Shown here: piece after piece, positions 44,865-53,905 of the stretch
Layout: every line of letters starts with the position of its first letter
Numbering within the stretch: the first letter of the stretch is position 1
Source of the DNA: CBDCLY01 sp965218715
Lineage (GTDB): Bacteria > Bacteroidota > Bacteroidia > Flavobacteriales_E > Vicingaceae
DNA: 64,000 nucleotides
Assembly (NCBI GenBank): GCA_965218715.1
Contig: CBDCLY010000028.1
Location: 62,001 to 126,000, forward strand
Direction: 5' to 3'
The notes under the pieces: model-generated
Told to the model about the DNA's origin: nothing
What the model saw: the letters and a program-made list of their open reading frames with translations, nothing else
The model's database searches: none
Made by a program: the position numbers and the translations under genes

Positions 44865-45480
44865 TTATAATTCAATTCCCATAAAACTCATGAAAGCAAT
44901 TCCCATCAAGCCTGTAATGATGAATGTAATTCCCAATCCTCTCAATGGAGCAGGTACATTTGAATACCTAATTTTTTCTCTAATGGCGGCAATGGCAACA
45001 ATGGCCAAGAACCAACCTACTCCAGAACCTAATCCAAATACTGTGGCTTCTCCAATGTTGGCATATTGGCGCTCTTGCATGAACAATGAACCTCCTAAGA
45101 TGGAACAGTTTACTGCAATTAATGGCAAGAAAATACCCAAAGCACCATACAAGGCAGGAGCAAATTTTTCAACGGCCATTTCTACCAATTGTACCATAGA
45201 AGCAATTACCGCAATAAACATGATGAAACTTAAGAAGCTTAAATCTACCTCAGCAAATTCTTCTCCCAACCATACCAATGCTCCTTCTTTCAGGACATAG
45301 TTTTCTAATAAATAGTTTACCGGCACAGTTACCACCAATACAAAGATTACTGCCTGCACCTAGCCCTACTCCTGTTTTTACTGTTTTAGAAACAGCCAAA
45401 TAAGAACACATTCCTAAGAAATAGGCGAAAATCATGTTGTCGATAAAAATCGACTTGACGAAAATGTTAAAATATTCCAT
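44865..45480 (-). CDS. nqrE: Na+-translocating NADH-quinone reductase subunit E (one frameshift)
   Basis: NqrE is a six-helix membrane subunit. The start YFNIFVKSIFIDNMIFAYF and SKTVKTGVGLG read in one frame; from about 45358 the continuation VIFVLVVTVPVNYLL, NCSILGGSLFMQER and SGVGWFLAIVAIAAIREKI is in another. One indel at about 45355-45360 explains it. Length after correction is about 204 residues, normal for the family. Neighbours nqrD and nqrF are within 15 bp. Confidence 0.85.
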
Positions 45481-45494
45481 TTTCTTATGCTTTA

Positions 45495-46174
45495 TTAGTC
45501 TTCAATTAGTTTAGTATTTTTTGATCGTTGAATCCAAATGATGATTCCAACCGTAATCAAAGCCATTGGAGGCAAAATCATCAATCCATTGTTGGTGTAT
45601 CCAAAATCGTAAAAGGCATCTGGTATGATTTGGAATCCCCAAAATTTACCTGAACCAAAAAATTCTCTTACCACCGCAACTGCAATCAAAATCCAACCAT
45701 AACCCGCTGCATTTCCAATGGCATCTAAAATGATGGCCATGCTTTATTTCCTAAAGCAAAGGCTTCTAATCTACCCATGATGATACAGTTGGTAATAATT
45801 AAACCAACAAATACTGAAAGTTGTTTACTTACATCGTATACAAATGCTTTAAGCACTTGGTCAACCAAGAATTACCAAAGCGGCAACAATTACCAATTGC
45901 ACAATAATCCTTACTCTAGATGGAATTAAGTTCCTCATCCAAGAAACAATTAGATTGGCTCCGATCATTACTACCAATACCGACAATGCCATTACAACGG
46001 CTTGTTTTACTTGTACGGTAATGGCCAAGGCCGAACAAATTACCCAATACCTGAATGGTAATTGGATTGTCATCGTTCAATGGATCACTCAAAAGGCTCT
46101 TGTTCTTCTTAGAGAACAATGGCTCTTTTGGCTTCTTTTACTGCAACTTCTGCTGCTTCTGCTGTTTCACTCAT
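45495..46174 (-). CDS. nqrD: Na+-translocating NADH-quinone reductase subunit D (several frameshifts)
   Basis: NqrD is a membrane subunit paired with NqrE. Pieces in three frames line up: MSETAEAAEVAVKEAKRA from the ATG at 46174, NKSLLSDPLNDDNPITIQVLG, CSALAITVQVKQAVVMALSV, IPSRVRIIVQLVIVAALVIL, LIITNCIIMGRLEAFA and LDAIGNAAGYGWILIAVAVV to the stop at 45495. Breaks lie near 46105, 46030-46050, 45868 and 45740; the last is a missing T in a TTTT run. Conserved residues persist between the breaks. Confidence 0.8.
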
Positions 46175-46187
46175 TTCTTACGCTCGT

Positions 46188-46925
46188 TTAGTATGTTATA
46201 GTAGATGCTTTTTGTTGCCCTTTAAAATAAGGAACATAAACGTTTAAAGTTCTTTCTATCATTTCACCAACTCCTTTAGAAGTAATGGTTCCTCCAGAAA
46301 TACCGTCTACTTCATGATCATTTCCGCTCACATCTGTTCCACCCTTTTACCACTTCTATGAAACAAATTATTCGCCAGCTCATTGAAAATGGTTTTACCA
46401 ATAAATTTATCTTGAAAACTCTGCTCTGATTAATTTCTGCACCTAAACCTGGTGTTTCTGTTTTGTGATCGAAAGTTGAACCATAAACGTGTATTCATAG
46501 TCTCCATCAAAAGCAACGTATCCCCAAATTGGACCCCAAAGACCTTTTCCTGCTAATGGCACAATGTATTTTCTTTGTCCATTGTCTTCAAAAACAAACA
46601 AAGGAAAGTTTCTTTTGTCTGCATCTAAGGTTTTAAATTCTTTTACCACATCAATATCAAATGGCGTTTTGCTAGCATCTGATTGCAATTCGCCATTATT
46701 GTTCAGCATCAATTGCTCAACAATGTATTGGTCAAATTTCTCTTTTGCTTCTTCAGGAGTAGCTTCAATCTTTACAGAAGCCAATATGTTTTGCATTTTT
46801 TCTAAACGCACATTTTCCTTTTGCATTGGCTTTAAACTTTCTGCTGCAAAAGCTAAAGTAGCCGCAACTACAACCACTAAGATGGCAGAGAAAGTAAAGG
46901 TGTATGAATTCTTATTTACATCCAT
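46188..46925 (-). CDS. nqrC: Na+-translocating NADH-quinone reductase subunit C (frameshifted in the last third)
   Basis: NqrC carries covalent FMN on the periplasmic side. The first 150 residues are intact (one N-terminal helix, AGKGLWGPIWGYVAFD). The C-terminal third is readable only in other frames: HKTETPGLGAEI, then HEVDGISGGTITSKGVGEM with the FMN-binding Thr, and LNVYVPYFKGQQ to the TAA at 46188. Breaks are near 46485, 46420 and 46335. nqrD starts 14 bp after the stop. Confidence 0.83.
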
Positions 46926-46930
46926 TTCTT

Positions 46931-48129
46931 TTATTTAAGCGGCTTAACTGCTAAGCTTCGTTTTAGTCTTCTTTTAACATTGGCTTCAATCACATAATGA
47001 TCGATTAATGGCGCCATTACATTCATGAATAAGATTGCCAACATTACTCCTTCTGGGTATGCTGGATTAAATACACGAATCATAATGGCCAAGAAGCCAA
47101 TTAGGAAGCCATAAATGTATTTTCCCATTGCCGTTTGTGCAGCCGTTACTGGATCTGTTGCCATGAATACAATTCCAAAAGCAAATCCACCAAACACCAA
47201 TTGCTCATGAGCAGGCACCAACATAAATTCGTTGGCTCCCCAAAGGTTGAACAATAAACCCATTACATAACCTCCAAGAACACCAGATAACATAATTTTC
47301 CAACTTGCAATTCCTGTAATTAATAAGGATAGCAGCTCCAATTAAGATGGCCAAGGTTGATGTTTCACCAATAGAACCTGGAATGCATCCTAAGAAACCT
47401 GCCATGAAAGGTGTCGGCGTACTCTACACCTGCGGCATTGACAAAACCCGAAGATTTTTCAGTTGCTTGTGCCAACAAGGTTGCTCCTGTTGAACCGTCA
47501 GTGAATGCATTCTCAGCATCTGTTCCGGCGCCAATCCAAACTTTATCACCCGACATCCAAGTTGGGTAAGCAAAGAATAAGAAAGCTCTTGCTGTTAAGG
47601 CTACATTCACAATGTTCATTCCTGTTCCACCAAATACTTCCTTGCCAATTACTACGGCAAAAATGGTGGCTACGGCTACCATCCACAATGGAATTTCAAC
47701 TGGTAAACAAAGGGGAATAAGCATTCCTGAAACTAGGAAACCTTCTTGGATCTGATGTTTATTAATGATGCAGAAGATAAATTCTACACCCAAACCAACT
47801 CCGTAGGAGACCACTACCAATGGCAATACTTTTAAAGCTCCATAAAGGAATTGCTCCATGAACGTTACCGTTTCACCTGTCGCCAAAAAATGCTGGTAAC
47901 CTGTATTCCACATTCCAAAAAGCAAAGCAGGAACCATGGCCAAAACAACCATGATCATGGTTCTTTTCAAGTCAATTCCATCTCTAATGTGAGAGCCTCT
48001 ATGTGTGGTATGCCCCGGTACAAATAAGAAAGTTGCCAAACCATCGTATACTGGATAGAGGTTCTCAAGCTTCCCACCTTTTTCGAAATTGGGCTTAATT
48101 TTTTCTAATAAATTGTGGATTGGATTCAT
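46931..48129 (-). CDS. nqrB: Na+-translocating NADH-quinone reductase subunit B (two frameshifts)
   Basis: NqrB is the main ten-helix membrane subunit carrying FMN and riboflavin. The first 240 residues are intact, including GGTGMNIVNVALTARAF near 180 and DGSTGATLLAQA near 218 (FMN site). An extra T at about 47411 and a missing base near 47325 split the rest; after correction it continues FMAGFLGCIPGSIGETS, then GGFAFGIVFMATDPVTAAQT and YPEGVMLAILFMNVMAPLID. Corrected length is about 399 residues, as expected. It follows nqrA by 20 bp. Confidence 0.87.
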
Positions 48130-48149
48130 CGTGATAATCTTTTTTCCTT

Positions 48150-49499
48150 TTAACTCATTTCGATTCGCAACATCTCAAGGCCGTTTCTGACGATGGTTTG
48201 CGATTCAATTTTTGATGTACAAATGGTTTCACATAAAGCAAAATCTTCAGGTGCTACCTCATAAATTCCAAGATTTTCCATCAATTCGATGTCTTCAATC
48301 ATGATCGACTTCAATAATTGAACAGGGTAAATATCAAATGGAAATACTTTCTCATACTCTTCAGTCACAACAAATGGTCTTTCTTCACCATTCATGTCGG
48401 CCGTTAAGTTGTACTTTTCATTCGGCATCATCCAAGAAACCAAAGCTCTTGATAAACTAAACTGATCTGGATTTGGAGTAATCCAACCAAACATTCTTGG
48501 TTCTCCACCTTCTGGAATTGCTGTGACTTGGTAATCGTAAAAACCTAAATAACCATCTGCACTAACATGCGTTCCTGTCAATACGTTTCCACTGATCAAG
48601 CGCGTTTCGCCTTCTTTTAGATTTGGAGCCAATGCAGAAATCTTTGATCCAAGAATTGTTCTATAGTATTTTGGGTCGTTGACTTGTGCACCACATACAG
48701 CTACTACTCTACTGGCATCAAAATGACCTGTTTCAAAAAACTTTCCAATGCTCAATACATCTTGTGGTTTCAAAGTCCAAACTACTTCTCCTTTAGAGAT
48801 AGGAGCCAAATGATGAATTTGTACACCCACGTTTCCTGCTGGGTGCGGACCAGATACTTGATTCAACTGAACGCCCTTAGCATTTAAAAAGGCTTCGTCT
48901 GCCTTAGCATCTGCATTCACATTCAAATGAACTTTTCCTTCTGTCAGTTTTGAAATCGCTTCCAATCCCAATTGAAATGCTTTTGCTTTTCCGTGCAAGA
49001 CAAAATCATTGTCAGGAGCCAAAGGATGACTATCAAATGCAGAAACAAAGATTGCTTTTGGGCTGTCCTTTGGAGAAGCAACCACATCATAAGGTCTTTG
49101 TTTGATGAAAGGCCATAGACCTGCATTACACAAAGCCTCGGTAATTCCTTTTTTGTCTAAAGAAGATGGCTCAGCAACAGCAAATTTTTCATAAGCTATT
49201 TCTTTATCCGCCAAGATGACTACATCCAGTATTCTTCTTTTTTCGCCTCTATTGATGGCGACAACTTCTCCTGAAACTGGCGAAGAAAACTTGATTGATT
49301 CATCATTCTTATTGTAGAATAATGGAGTACCTGCTTTTACTTCATCTCCAACTTTTACTAAAAGTTTTGGCGACAAGCCAGCAAAATCAGTCGGTTTGAT
49401 AGCAACTGTTTCAGAAACAAGTGCATCGGCTAAAATTTTCTCAGCCTCACCTACCAATTTGATGTCGGTACCTTTTTTTATTTTTAGGACTTTAGACAT
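48150..49499 (-). CDS. nqrA: Na+-translocating NADH-quinone reductase subunit A
   Basis: A 449-aa intact NqrA, the cytoplasmic quinone-interacting subunit. It begins KVLKIKKGTDIKLVGEAE and contains PSPVSGEV-like FSSPVSGEVVAINRGEKR near 72, the HPLAPDNDFVLHG region near 155 and VSGPHPAGNVGVQIHHL near 215, typical of the family. It is the first gene of the minus-strand nqrABCDEF operon and the only member without a frame break. Confidence 0.94.
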   Translation of the reverse strand: MSKVLKIKKGTDIKLVGEAEKILADALVSETVAIKPTDFAGLSPKLLVKVGDEVKAGTPLFYNKNDESIKFSSPVSGEVVAINRGEKRRILDVVILADKEIAYEKFAVAEPSSLDKKGITEALCNAGLWPFIKQRPYDVVASPKDSPKAIFVSAFDSHPLAPDNDFVLHGKAKAFQLGLEAISKLTEGKVHLNVNADAKADEAFLNAKGVQLNQVSGPHPAGNVGVQIHHLAPISKGEVVWTLKPQDVLSIGKFFETGHFDASRVVAVCGAQVNDPKYYRTILGSKISALAPNLKEGETRLISGNVLTGTHVSADGYLGFYDYQVTAIPEGGEPRMFGWITPNPDQFSLSRALVSWMMPNEKYNLTADMNGEERPFVVTEEYEKVFPFDIYPVQLLKSIMIEDIELMENLGIYEVAPEDFALCETICTSKIESQTIVRNGLEMLRIEMS

Positions 49500-49526
49500 T
49501 ATCTATAATCATTTGATTTTCGGCTG

Positions 49527-49534
49527 CAAAAATA
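49527..49534 (-). promoter_or_regulatory. Promoter -7 element of the nqr operon
   Basis: TATTTTTG on the minus strand matches TAnnTTTG, 27 bp upstream of the nqrA start. Confidence 0.5.
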
Positions 49535-49662
49535 ATATTTATCTCACTTTGAGTGCATGTTTTGTTTTAGTTTTTTTAACAGCTTCCTAATATAGAATCC
49601 ATATGAATAAGGCTTGGAAGTTTAGGCTTCAATTTCTCTTGCAATAAACCAGCTTGCCTGCT

Positions 49663-49670
49663 TATCTTCG
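49663..49670 (+). promoter_or_regulatory. Promoter -7-like element of the T9SS plug gene
   Basis: TATCTTCG, one base from TAnnTTTG, ends 4 bp before the ATG at 49675. Confidence 0.4.
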
Positions 49671-49674
49671 CAAG

Positions 49675-51051
49675 ATGAAGAACGTCTTGAAACCAGTAAT
49701 CAATTGCCTTTTAATATTTCCATTGCTAAGCAGCATGGCTTGCTCCTCTTCTAAGTCGGTGAGCCAGGCCGATGCAGGCAATCAAGAGGAAGTCAGTTTT
49801 GTTGAGGAAGAAGAAGTTTATGAAGAAGACCTTTATCCTGAAGTGATTTTTGATGATCATGTTTATCAAGATAAAATCAAAACCGTTCAGCTTCATAAAA
49901 AGGATGAAGAATTAAGTTTTCCAGTGGTTTTCTTGGGCGATCAAAAACAATTGAGCCTCAGCTTTGATGATTTATCGAATGAATTTCAAACCTATTCTTA
50001 CGAATTCATCCATTGCAATGCCAATTGGCAACCCTCGGTATTGAACCCTCAAGAATACTTATCGGGTTTCATGAACGGATTTATCGACGACTACAGTTAT
50101 TCCTTCAATACCCTGATTAAGTTCATTCATTTTCGATTGGATTTTCCTAACAATGAAACGCGATTTAAACTTTCTGGCAACTACATTTTAAAAGTTTATG
50201 CCAATAGCGATCGAGAAGACTTGGTGCTCACGCGGCGTTTTTTAGTGGTGGACAAACGAATCAGCATAGAAACACACATTCACTTGGCTACCTTAGCTAG
50301 ACATCGAGATTACAAACAAGAGCTTGATTTTAATTTACACTTGGATCAGTATCCAGTGGTGGATCCCTTCTTGGATTTGAAAGTGGTGCTCTTGCAGAAC
50401 AGAAGATGGGACAATGCCATTACTTCTTTGAAACCCTTGTTTGTGCAAACCCCTAAATTGGTGTACAATTATGAAGAAGGCAATTTATTTGACGGCAACA
50501 ATGAGTTCCGATTTTTTGATGCCAAAGACATCCGCTATTCTGCAATGAATGTGGATGGCATTCAGCTCATCGAAAAACAATACCATTTATTTGTTTTGGC
50601 CAATGAACCCCGATCGTTTAAGCGCTATTATTCTCAGCAAGACCTGAATGGGAACCGCTTGATTAAAAGAGACAACAGCAGCGATGTTAACCGAGAAGCC
50701 GATTACCTCGTAACGCATTTCAACTTAAAGAGAGAAACACCTGTCAACCAAGGAGACGTTTACGTTTATGGTGCTTTAACAGATTGGCAAATTAAGGAGG
50801 AGTTTAAAATGAAGTATGTTCCCATCAATAAAGAATACACCTTGAGCACTCCGCTAAAACAAGGTTATTACAATTACGCTTATGCCGTTTTACCCAAAGG
50901 AGGTAGCAAAGCCGATCTAAGCATCATTGAAGGCACACATTCTGAGACAGAAAACGATTATTACTTTTTGGTCTACCATAGGAAAAATGGTGAAGTCTAC
51001 GACAGATTGGTAGGATATGAAAAGAAAAACTCTTTTCGAAGCATTGACTAA
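49675..51051 (+). CDS. Type IX secretion system plug protein (DUF5103 domain)
   Basis: A 458-aa lipoprotein: signal peptide with lipobox LSSMAC (Cys near residue 23), an acidic linker (EEEEVYEEDLYPE), then the DUF5103 domain with YSYEFIHCNANWQPS near 117, FMNGFIDDYSYSFNT, RRFLVVD and a final carbohydrate-binding-like fold (YVYGALTDWQI, GYYNYAYAVLP). DUF5103 proteins are known as the plug of the SprA translocon of the T9SS. The start follows from the promoter element just upstream. Confidence 0.8.
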   Translation: MKNVLKPVINCLLIFPLLSSMACSSSKSVSQADAGNQEEVSFVEEEEVYEEDLYPEVIFDDHVYQDKIKTVQLHKKDEELSFPVVFLGDQKQLSLSFDDLSNEFQTYSYEFIHCNANWQPSVLNPQEYLSGFMNGFIDDYSYSFNTLIKFIHFRLDFPNNETRFKLSGNYILKVYANSDREDLVLTRRFLVVDKRISIETHIHLATLARHRDYKQELDFNLHLDQYPVVDPFLDLKVVLLQNRRWDNAITSLKPLFVQTPKLVYNYEEGNLFDGNNEFRFFDAKDIRYSAMNVDGIQLIEKQYHLFVLANEPRSFKRYYSQQDLNGNRLIKRDNSSDVNREADYLVTHFNLKRETPVNQGDVYVYGALTDWQIKEEFKMKYVPINKEYTLSTPLKQGYYNYAYAVLPKGGSKADLSIIEGTHSETENDYYFLVYHRKNGEVYDRLVGYEKKNSFRSID

Positions 51052-51076
51052 TCCTAGTTTTTGCTAATATTGTTAC

Positions 51077-51463
51077 ATGTGGACACAGATAACCGATAAT
51101 ATCCTCATCAGTGTAGAGCCAGTTTATTTACCTCAACACAGCAAAGCTTCAGAACGAAAATTTATTTTTCAATACCAGATTAAAATTGAAAATCAAGGAA
51201 CTGAGGCAGTCCAATTATTAAAGCGACATTGGTACATTTTTGATTCCTCTTCTGAACATCAAGAAGTAAAAGGAGAAGGTGTAATTGGAGAACAACCCAT
51301 TATTCATCCAAATCAATTTCATGAATACCATTCTTTTTGTCAGTTGAGTTCCGACATGGGAATGATGTGGGGAACCTACCTCATGAAACGCATGCAAAGC
51401 GATGAGTTTTTTGAAGTGAAAATTCCTGAATTCCAGCTAATTGCGTCACATAAACTAAACTAA
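51077..51463 (+). CDS. apaG: ApaG family protein (DUF525)
   Basis: A 128-aa protein of one fibronectin-like fold. FQYQIKIENQGTEAVQLLKRHWYIFD near residue 33 (split here by normal strands) and GEGVIGEQPIIHPNQFHEYHS near 74 are ApaG signatures. ApaG was linked to Co2+/Mg2+ handling and Ap4A in enterobacteria, but the function here is unknown. A TAATATTG element sits 6 bp upstream of the ATG. Confidence 0.88.
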   Translation: MWTQITDNILISVEPVYLPQHSKASERKFIFQYQIKIENQGTEAVQLLKRHWYIFDSSSEHQEVKGEGVIGEQPIIHPNQFHEYHSFCQLSSDMGMMWGTYLMKRMQSDEFFEVKIPEFQLIASHKLN

Positions 51464-51464
51464 A

Positions 51465-51887
51465 ATGGCAGGCAATAAAACCATAGCGACCAAAACCTCC
51501 GTTTTGGATTTTATCAATTCAGTTGAGCAAGAAGAAAAGAAACAAGATGCTTTATTTCTCCTCGATTTAATGAAAAAAGTTACTGGCGAAGAGGCAATAA
51601 TGTGGGGAACAAGTTTGATTGGTTTTGGCAATTACCATTACAGGTATGAAAGTGGCAGAGAAGGCGACTTTTTCATTGTCGGGTTCTCTCCGAGAAAAAC
51701 GGCAATGACACTATACATCATGCCAGGATTTAAGCGTTATGCAGACTTATTGGCGAAGCTTGGAAAGTACAAAACAGGAAAATCTTGCCTGTACATCAAG
51801 AGATTGAGCGAGGTTGATCTTTCCATCCTTGAAGAATTGATAAAAGACTCGGTCGATTACATGAATAAAAAATACAATAGCGCTTAG
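51465..51887 (+). CDS. DUF1801 domain-containing protein
   Basis: A 140-aa cytosolic protein of the YdhG-like fold: VLDFINSVEQEEKKQDAL near residue 12, MWGTSLIGFGNYHYRYESG near 46, FIVGFSPRKTAMTLYIM near 70 and KTGKSCLYIKRLSEVD near 102, all typical of DUF1801. Function is unknown. It begins 1 bp after the apaG stop, so the pair is co-transcribed. Confidence 0.85.
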   Translation: MAGNKTIATKTSVLDFINSVEQEEKKQDALFLLDLMKKVTGEEAIMWGTSLIGFGNYHYRYESGREGDFFIVGFSPRKTAMTLYIMPGFKRYADLLAKLGKYKTGKSCLYIKRLSEVDLSILEELIKDSVDYMNKKYNSA

Positions 51888-51930
51888 CTTAGTCTTATTG
51901 TTCTTTAACTTTGATCCTTTATAAAACCAC

Positions 51931-53094
51931 ATGTACCCAACTATTGCAGATGCCATTAAAGACCTTTTTGGCTTAAACCTTCCTCTACCCTTTCCAACCT
52001 TTGGATTTTTTGTTGCACTATCCTTTTTAATTGCTGCCTACTTATTCACCAAAGAATTAAAGCGGAAGGAAGCCTTGAATTACCTTAAGTCCAAGAAAAT
52101 CAAGGTAAAAGTTGGAGAGAAAGCTAGCTTTTCAGATTTATTGAGCAATGCATTAATCGGTTTTGTTTTGGCTTATAAATTCATCGGAATGATTCTCAAT
52201 TACGATGCAGTTGCTGATGATCCTCAAGCTTATATGCTTTCCACTCAAGGTCATTTAATGGCTGGAATCGTTGGGGCAGGCTTTTTTGCATTCATCCGTT
52301 ACCGAGAGAAAGAGAAAGACCGTTTAGAGAAACCAGAGATACAAGAACAAACGCAGCATCCTTATGAGTTGGTAGGTAACATGACAATGATTGCTGCAAT
52401 TGCAGGAATTTTAGGGGCGAAGGTTTTTCACAATTTAGAAAACCTCGAAGAATTCATGGCTGACCCTATCGATGCTTTGATCTCTTTTAGCGGATTGAGC
52501 ATTTATGGTGGTTTAATCGTAGGTGGCTTATCTGTTTTACTCTATGCAAAAAAGCAAGGATTAAAATGGGTTCATGTTGCTGATGCTTGTGCACCTGGAC
52601 TTATGGCTGCTTATGGCATGGGAAGAGTTGGTTGTCAGTTAGCCGGTGATGGAGATTGGGGAATGCCAAATGACAGTCCGCAACCAGAATTTTTAAGTTT
52701 TCTCCCTGAATGGACCTGGGCCTACAATTACCCGAACAATGTTTTGGGCATGGATTTAAGGGCCGATTTTCACAGAATGGGCCTAGAAAGCATTAGTGGA
52801 AATGCCTGGCCTACCCCTTTTTATGAAACCATCATGGCAGGAATCATTTTCATCATTCTATGGAATTTGAGAAAACGAATTGCCATTCCCGGAGTAATCT
52901 TTTCCATCTACTTAAGCCTCAATGGTATTGAGCGTTTTTTCATCGAAAAAATCCGAATCAACCCTGATTATCACTTTTTAGGAATTTCTGCAACACAAGC
53001 AGAACTGATTGCCATACTCCTCTTTGTTTCTGGTTTATTTGGCATTTGGTATTTCACAAAAAACAAATCAAAATACCTTCCGAATGAAGGATAA
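51931..53094 (+). CDS. lgt: Prolipoprotein diacylglyceryl transferase
   Basis: A 387-aa inner-membrane enzyme that adds diacylglycerol to the lipobox Cys of lipoproteins. About seven helices are visible; SIYGGLIVGGL near residue 190, the signature MGRVGCQLAGDGDWG near 229 and the C-terminal NGIERFFIEKIRIN near 330 are diagnostic. It is longer than the E. coli enzyme because of loops around 50 and 130, common in Bacteroidota. It overlaps the next gene by 11 bp. Confidence 0.92.
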   Translation: MYPTIADAIKDLFGLNLPLPFPTFGFFVALSFLIAAYLFTKELKRKEALNYLKSKKIKVKVGEKASFSDLLSNALIGFVLAYKFIGMILNYDAVADDPQAYMLSTQGHLMAGIVGAGFFAFIRYREKEKDRLEKPEIQEQTQHPYELVGNMTMIAAIAGILGAKVFHNLENLEEFMADPIDALISFSGLSIYGGLIVGGLSVLLYAKKQGLKWVHVADACAPGLMAAYGMGRVGCQLAGDGDWGMPNDSPQPEFLSFLPEWTWAYNYPNNVLGMDLRADFHRMGLESISGNAWPTPFYETIMAGIIFIILWNLRKRIAIPGVIFSIYLSLNGIERFFIEKIRINPDYHFLGISATQAELIAILLFVSGLFGIWYFTKNKSKYLPNEG

Positions 53095-53905
53095 TCCTTC
53101 CTTGGATTTAAAAACCCTTGCCGAAGCTGTTAGTGCTTTGGGCAAATCTGTTGGACAATTTCTTAAAGATGAATTGGGTAAAGTGGCATCAGGCGCCATT
53201 GAAACAAAATCATTGAATTCTTTAGTCTCTTATGTCGACAAACAGGCAGAAATCCGATTGGTGAAGGGTTTGAAAACCCTATTACCTGAGGCTGGTTTTT
53301 TGGTGGAAGAAGGAAGCGCGGCACATCAAAATGAAGCTTTTATCTGGATCGTGGATCCCTTGGATGGCACTACCAATTTCTTGCATCAAATTCCAGTATT
53401 CTCCATAAGTATTGCCTTACAATACAAAGGGGAAATCGTTTTGGGGATGGTTTATGAAGTGATGCGAGACGAATGCTTTTTGGCGCATCAAGATGGTGGA
53501 GCTTTTTTAAATGGGAAAACAATTCGAGTGAGTGAAGAAGCAAAATTTTCAAATGCATTAATCGCTACAGGTTTTCCCTATTATGATTTCGAAAGGTTGA
53601 ACCCTTATTTCGAAATCTTAAAAGATTTTGCGCAAACTACGCGAGGAATCCGACGAATAGGTTCAGCTGCCGTTGACTTGGCCTACCTTGCTTGTGGAAG
53701 GTTCAATGCCTATTTCGAGTACAGTTTAAGCCCTTGGGATGTAGCCGCAGGTGCATTAATTGTAAAAGAAGCAGGAGGCTACGTTGCTGATTTTTCTAAA
53801 AAACAAAATTGGCTGCACGGAAAAGAAATTGTTGCAGTTGCACCTCCTTTAAAAGATGATCTATTCAAGATCTTAGACCGCCACGCGATAAAAAAAGCAA
53901 TTTAA
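53084..53905 (+). CDS. Inositol monophosphatase family protein
   Basis: A 273-aa Mg2+-dependent phosphatase. The metal ligands are visible in LVEEGSA near residue 70, WIVDPLDGTTNFLHQIP near 88 and SPWDVAAGALIVKEAGG near 217. Members hydrolyse inositol phosphate, fructose bisphosphate or PAP; the substrate here is open. I chose the ATG at 53084 inside the lgt end because the fold begins just after it. It converges on accC with a 4-bp overlap of stops. Confidence 0.88.
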   Translation: MKDNPSLDLKTLAEAVSALGKSVGQFLKDELGKVASGAIETKSLNSLVSYVDKQAEIRLVKGLKTLLPEAGFLVEEGSAAHQNEAFIWIVDPLDGTTNFLHQIPVFSISIALQYKGEIVLGMVYEVMRDECFLAHQDGGAFLNGKTIRVSEEAKFSNALIATGFPYYDFERLNPYFEILKDFAQTTRGIRRIGSAAVDLAYLACGRFNAYFEYSLSPWDVAAGALIVKEAGGYVADFSKKQNWLHGKEIVAVAPPLKDDLFKILDRHAIKKAI

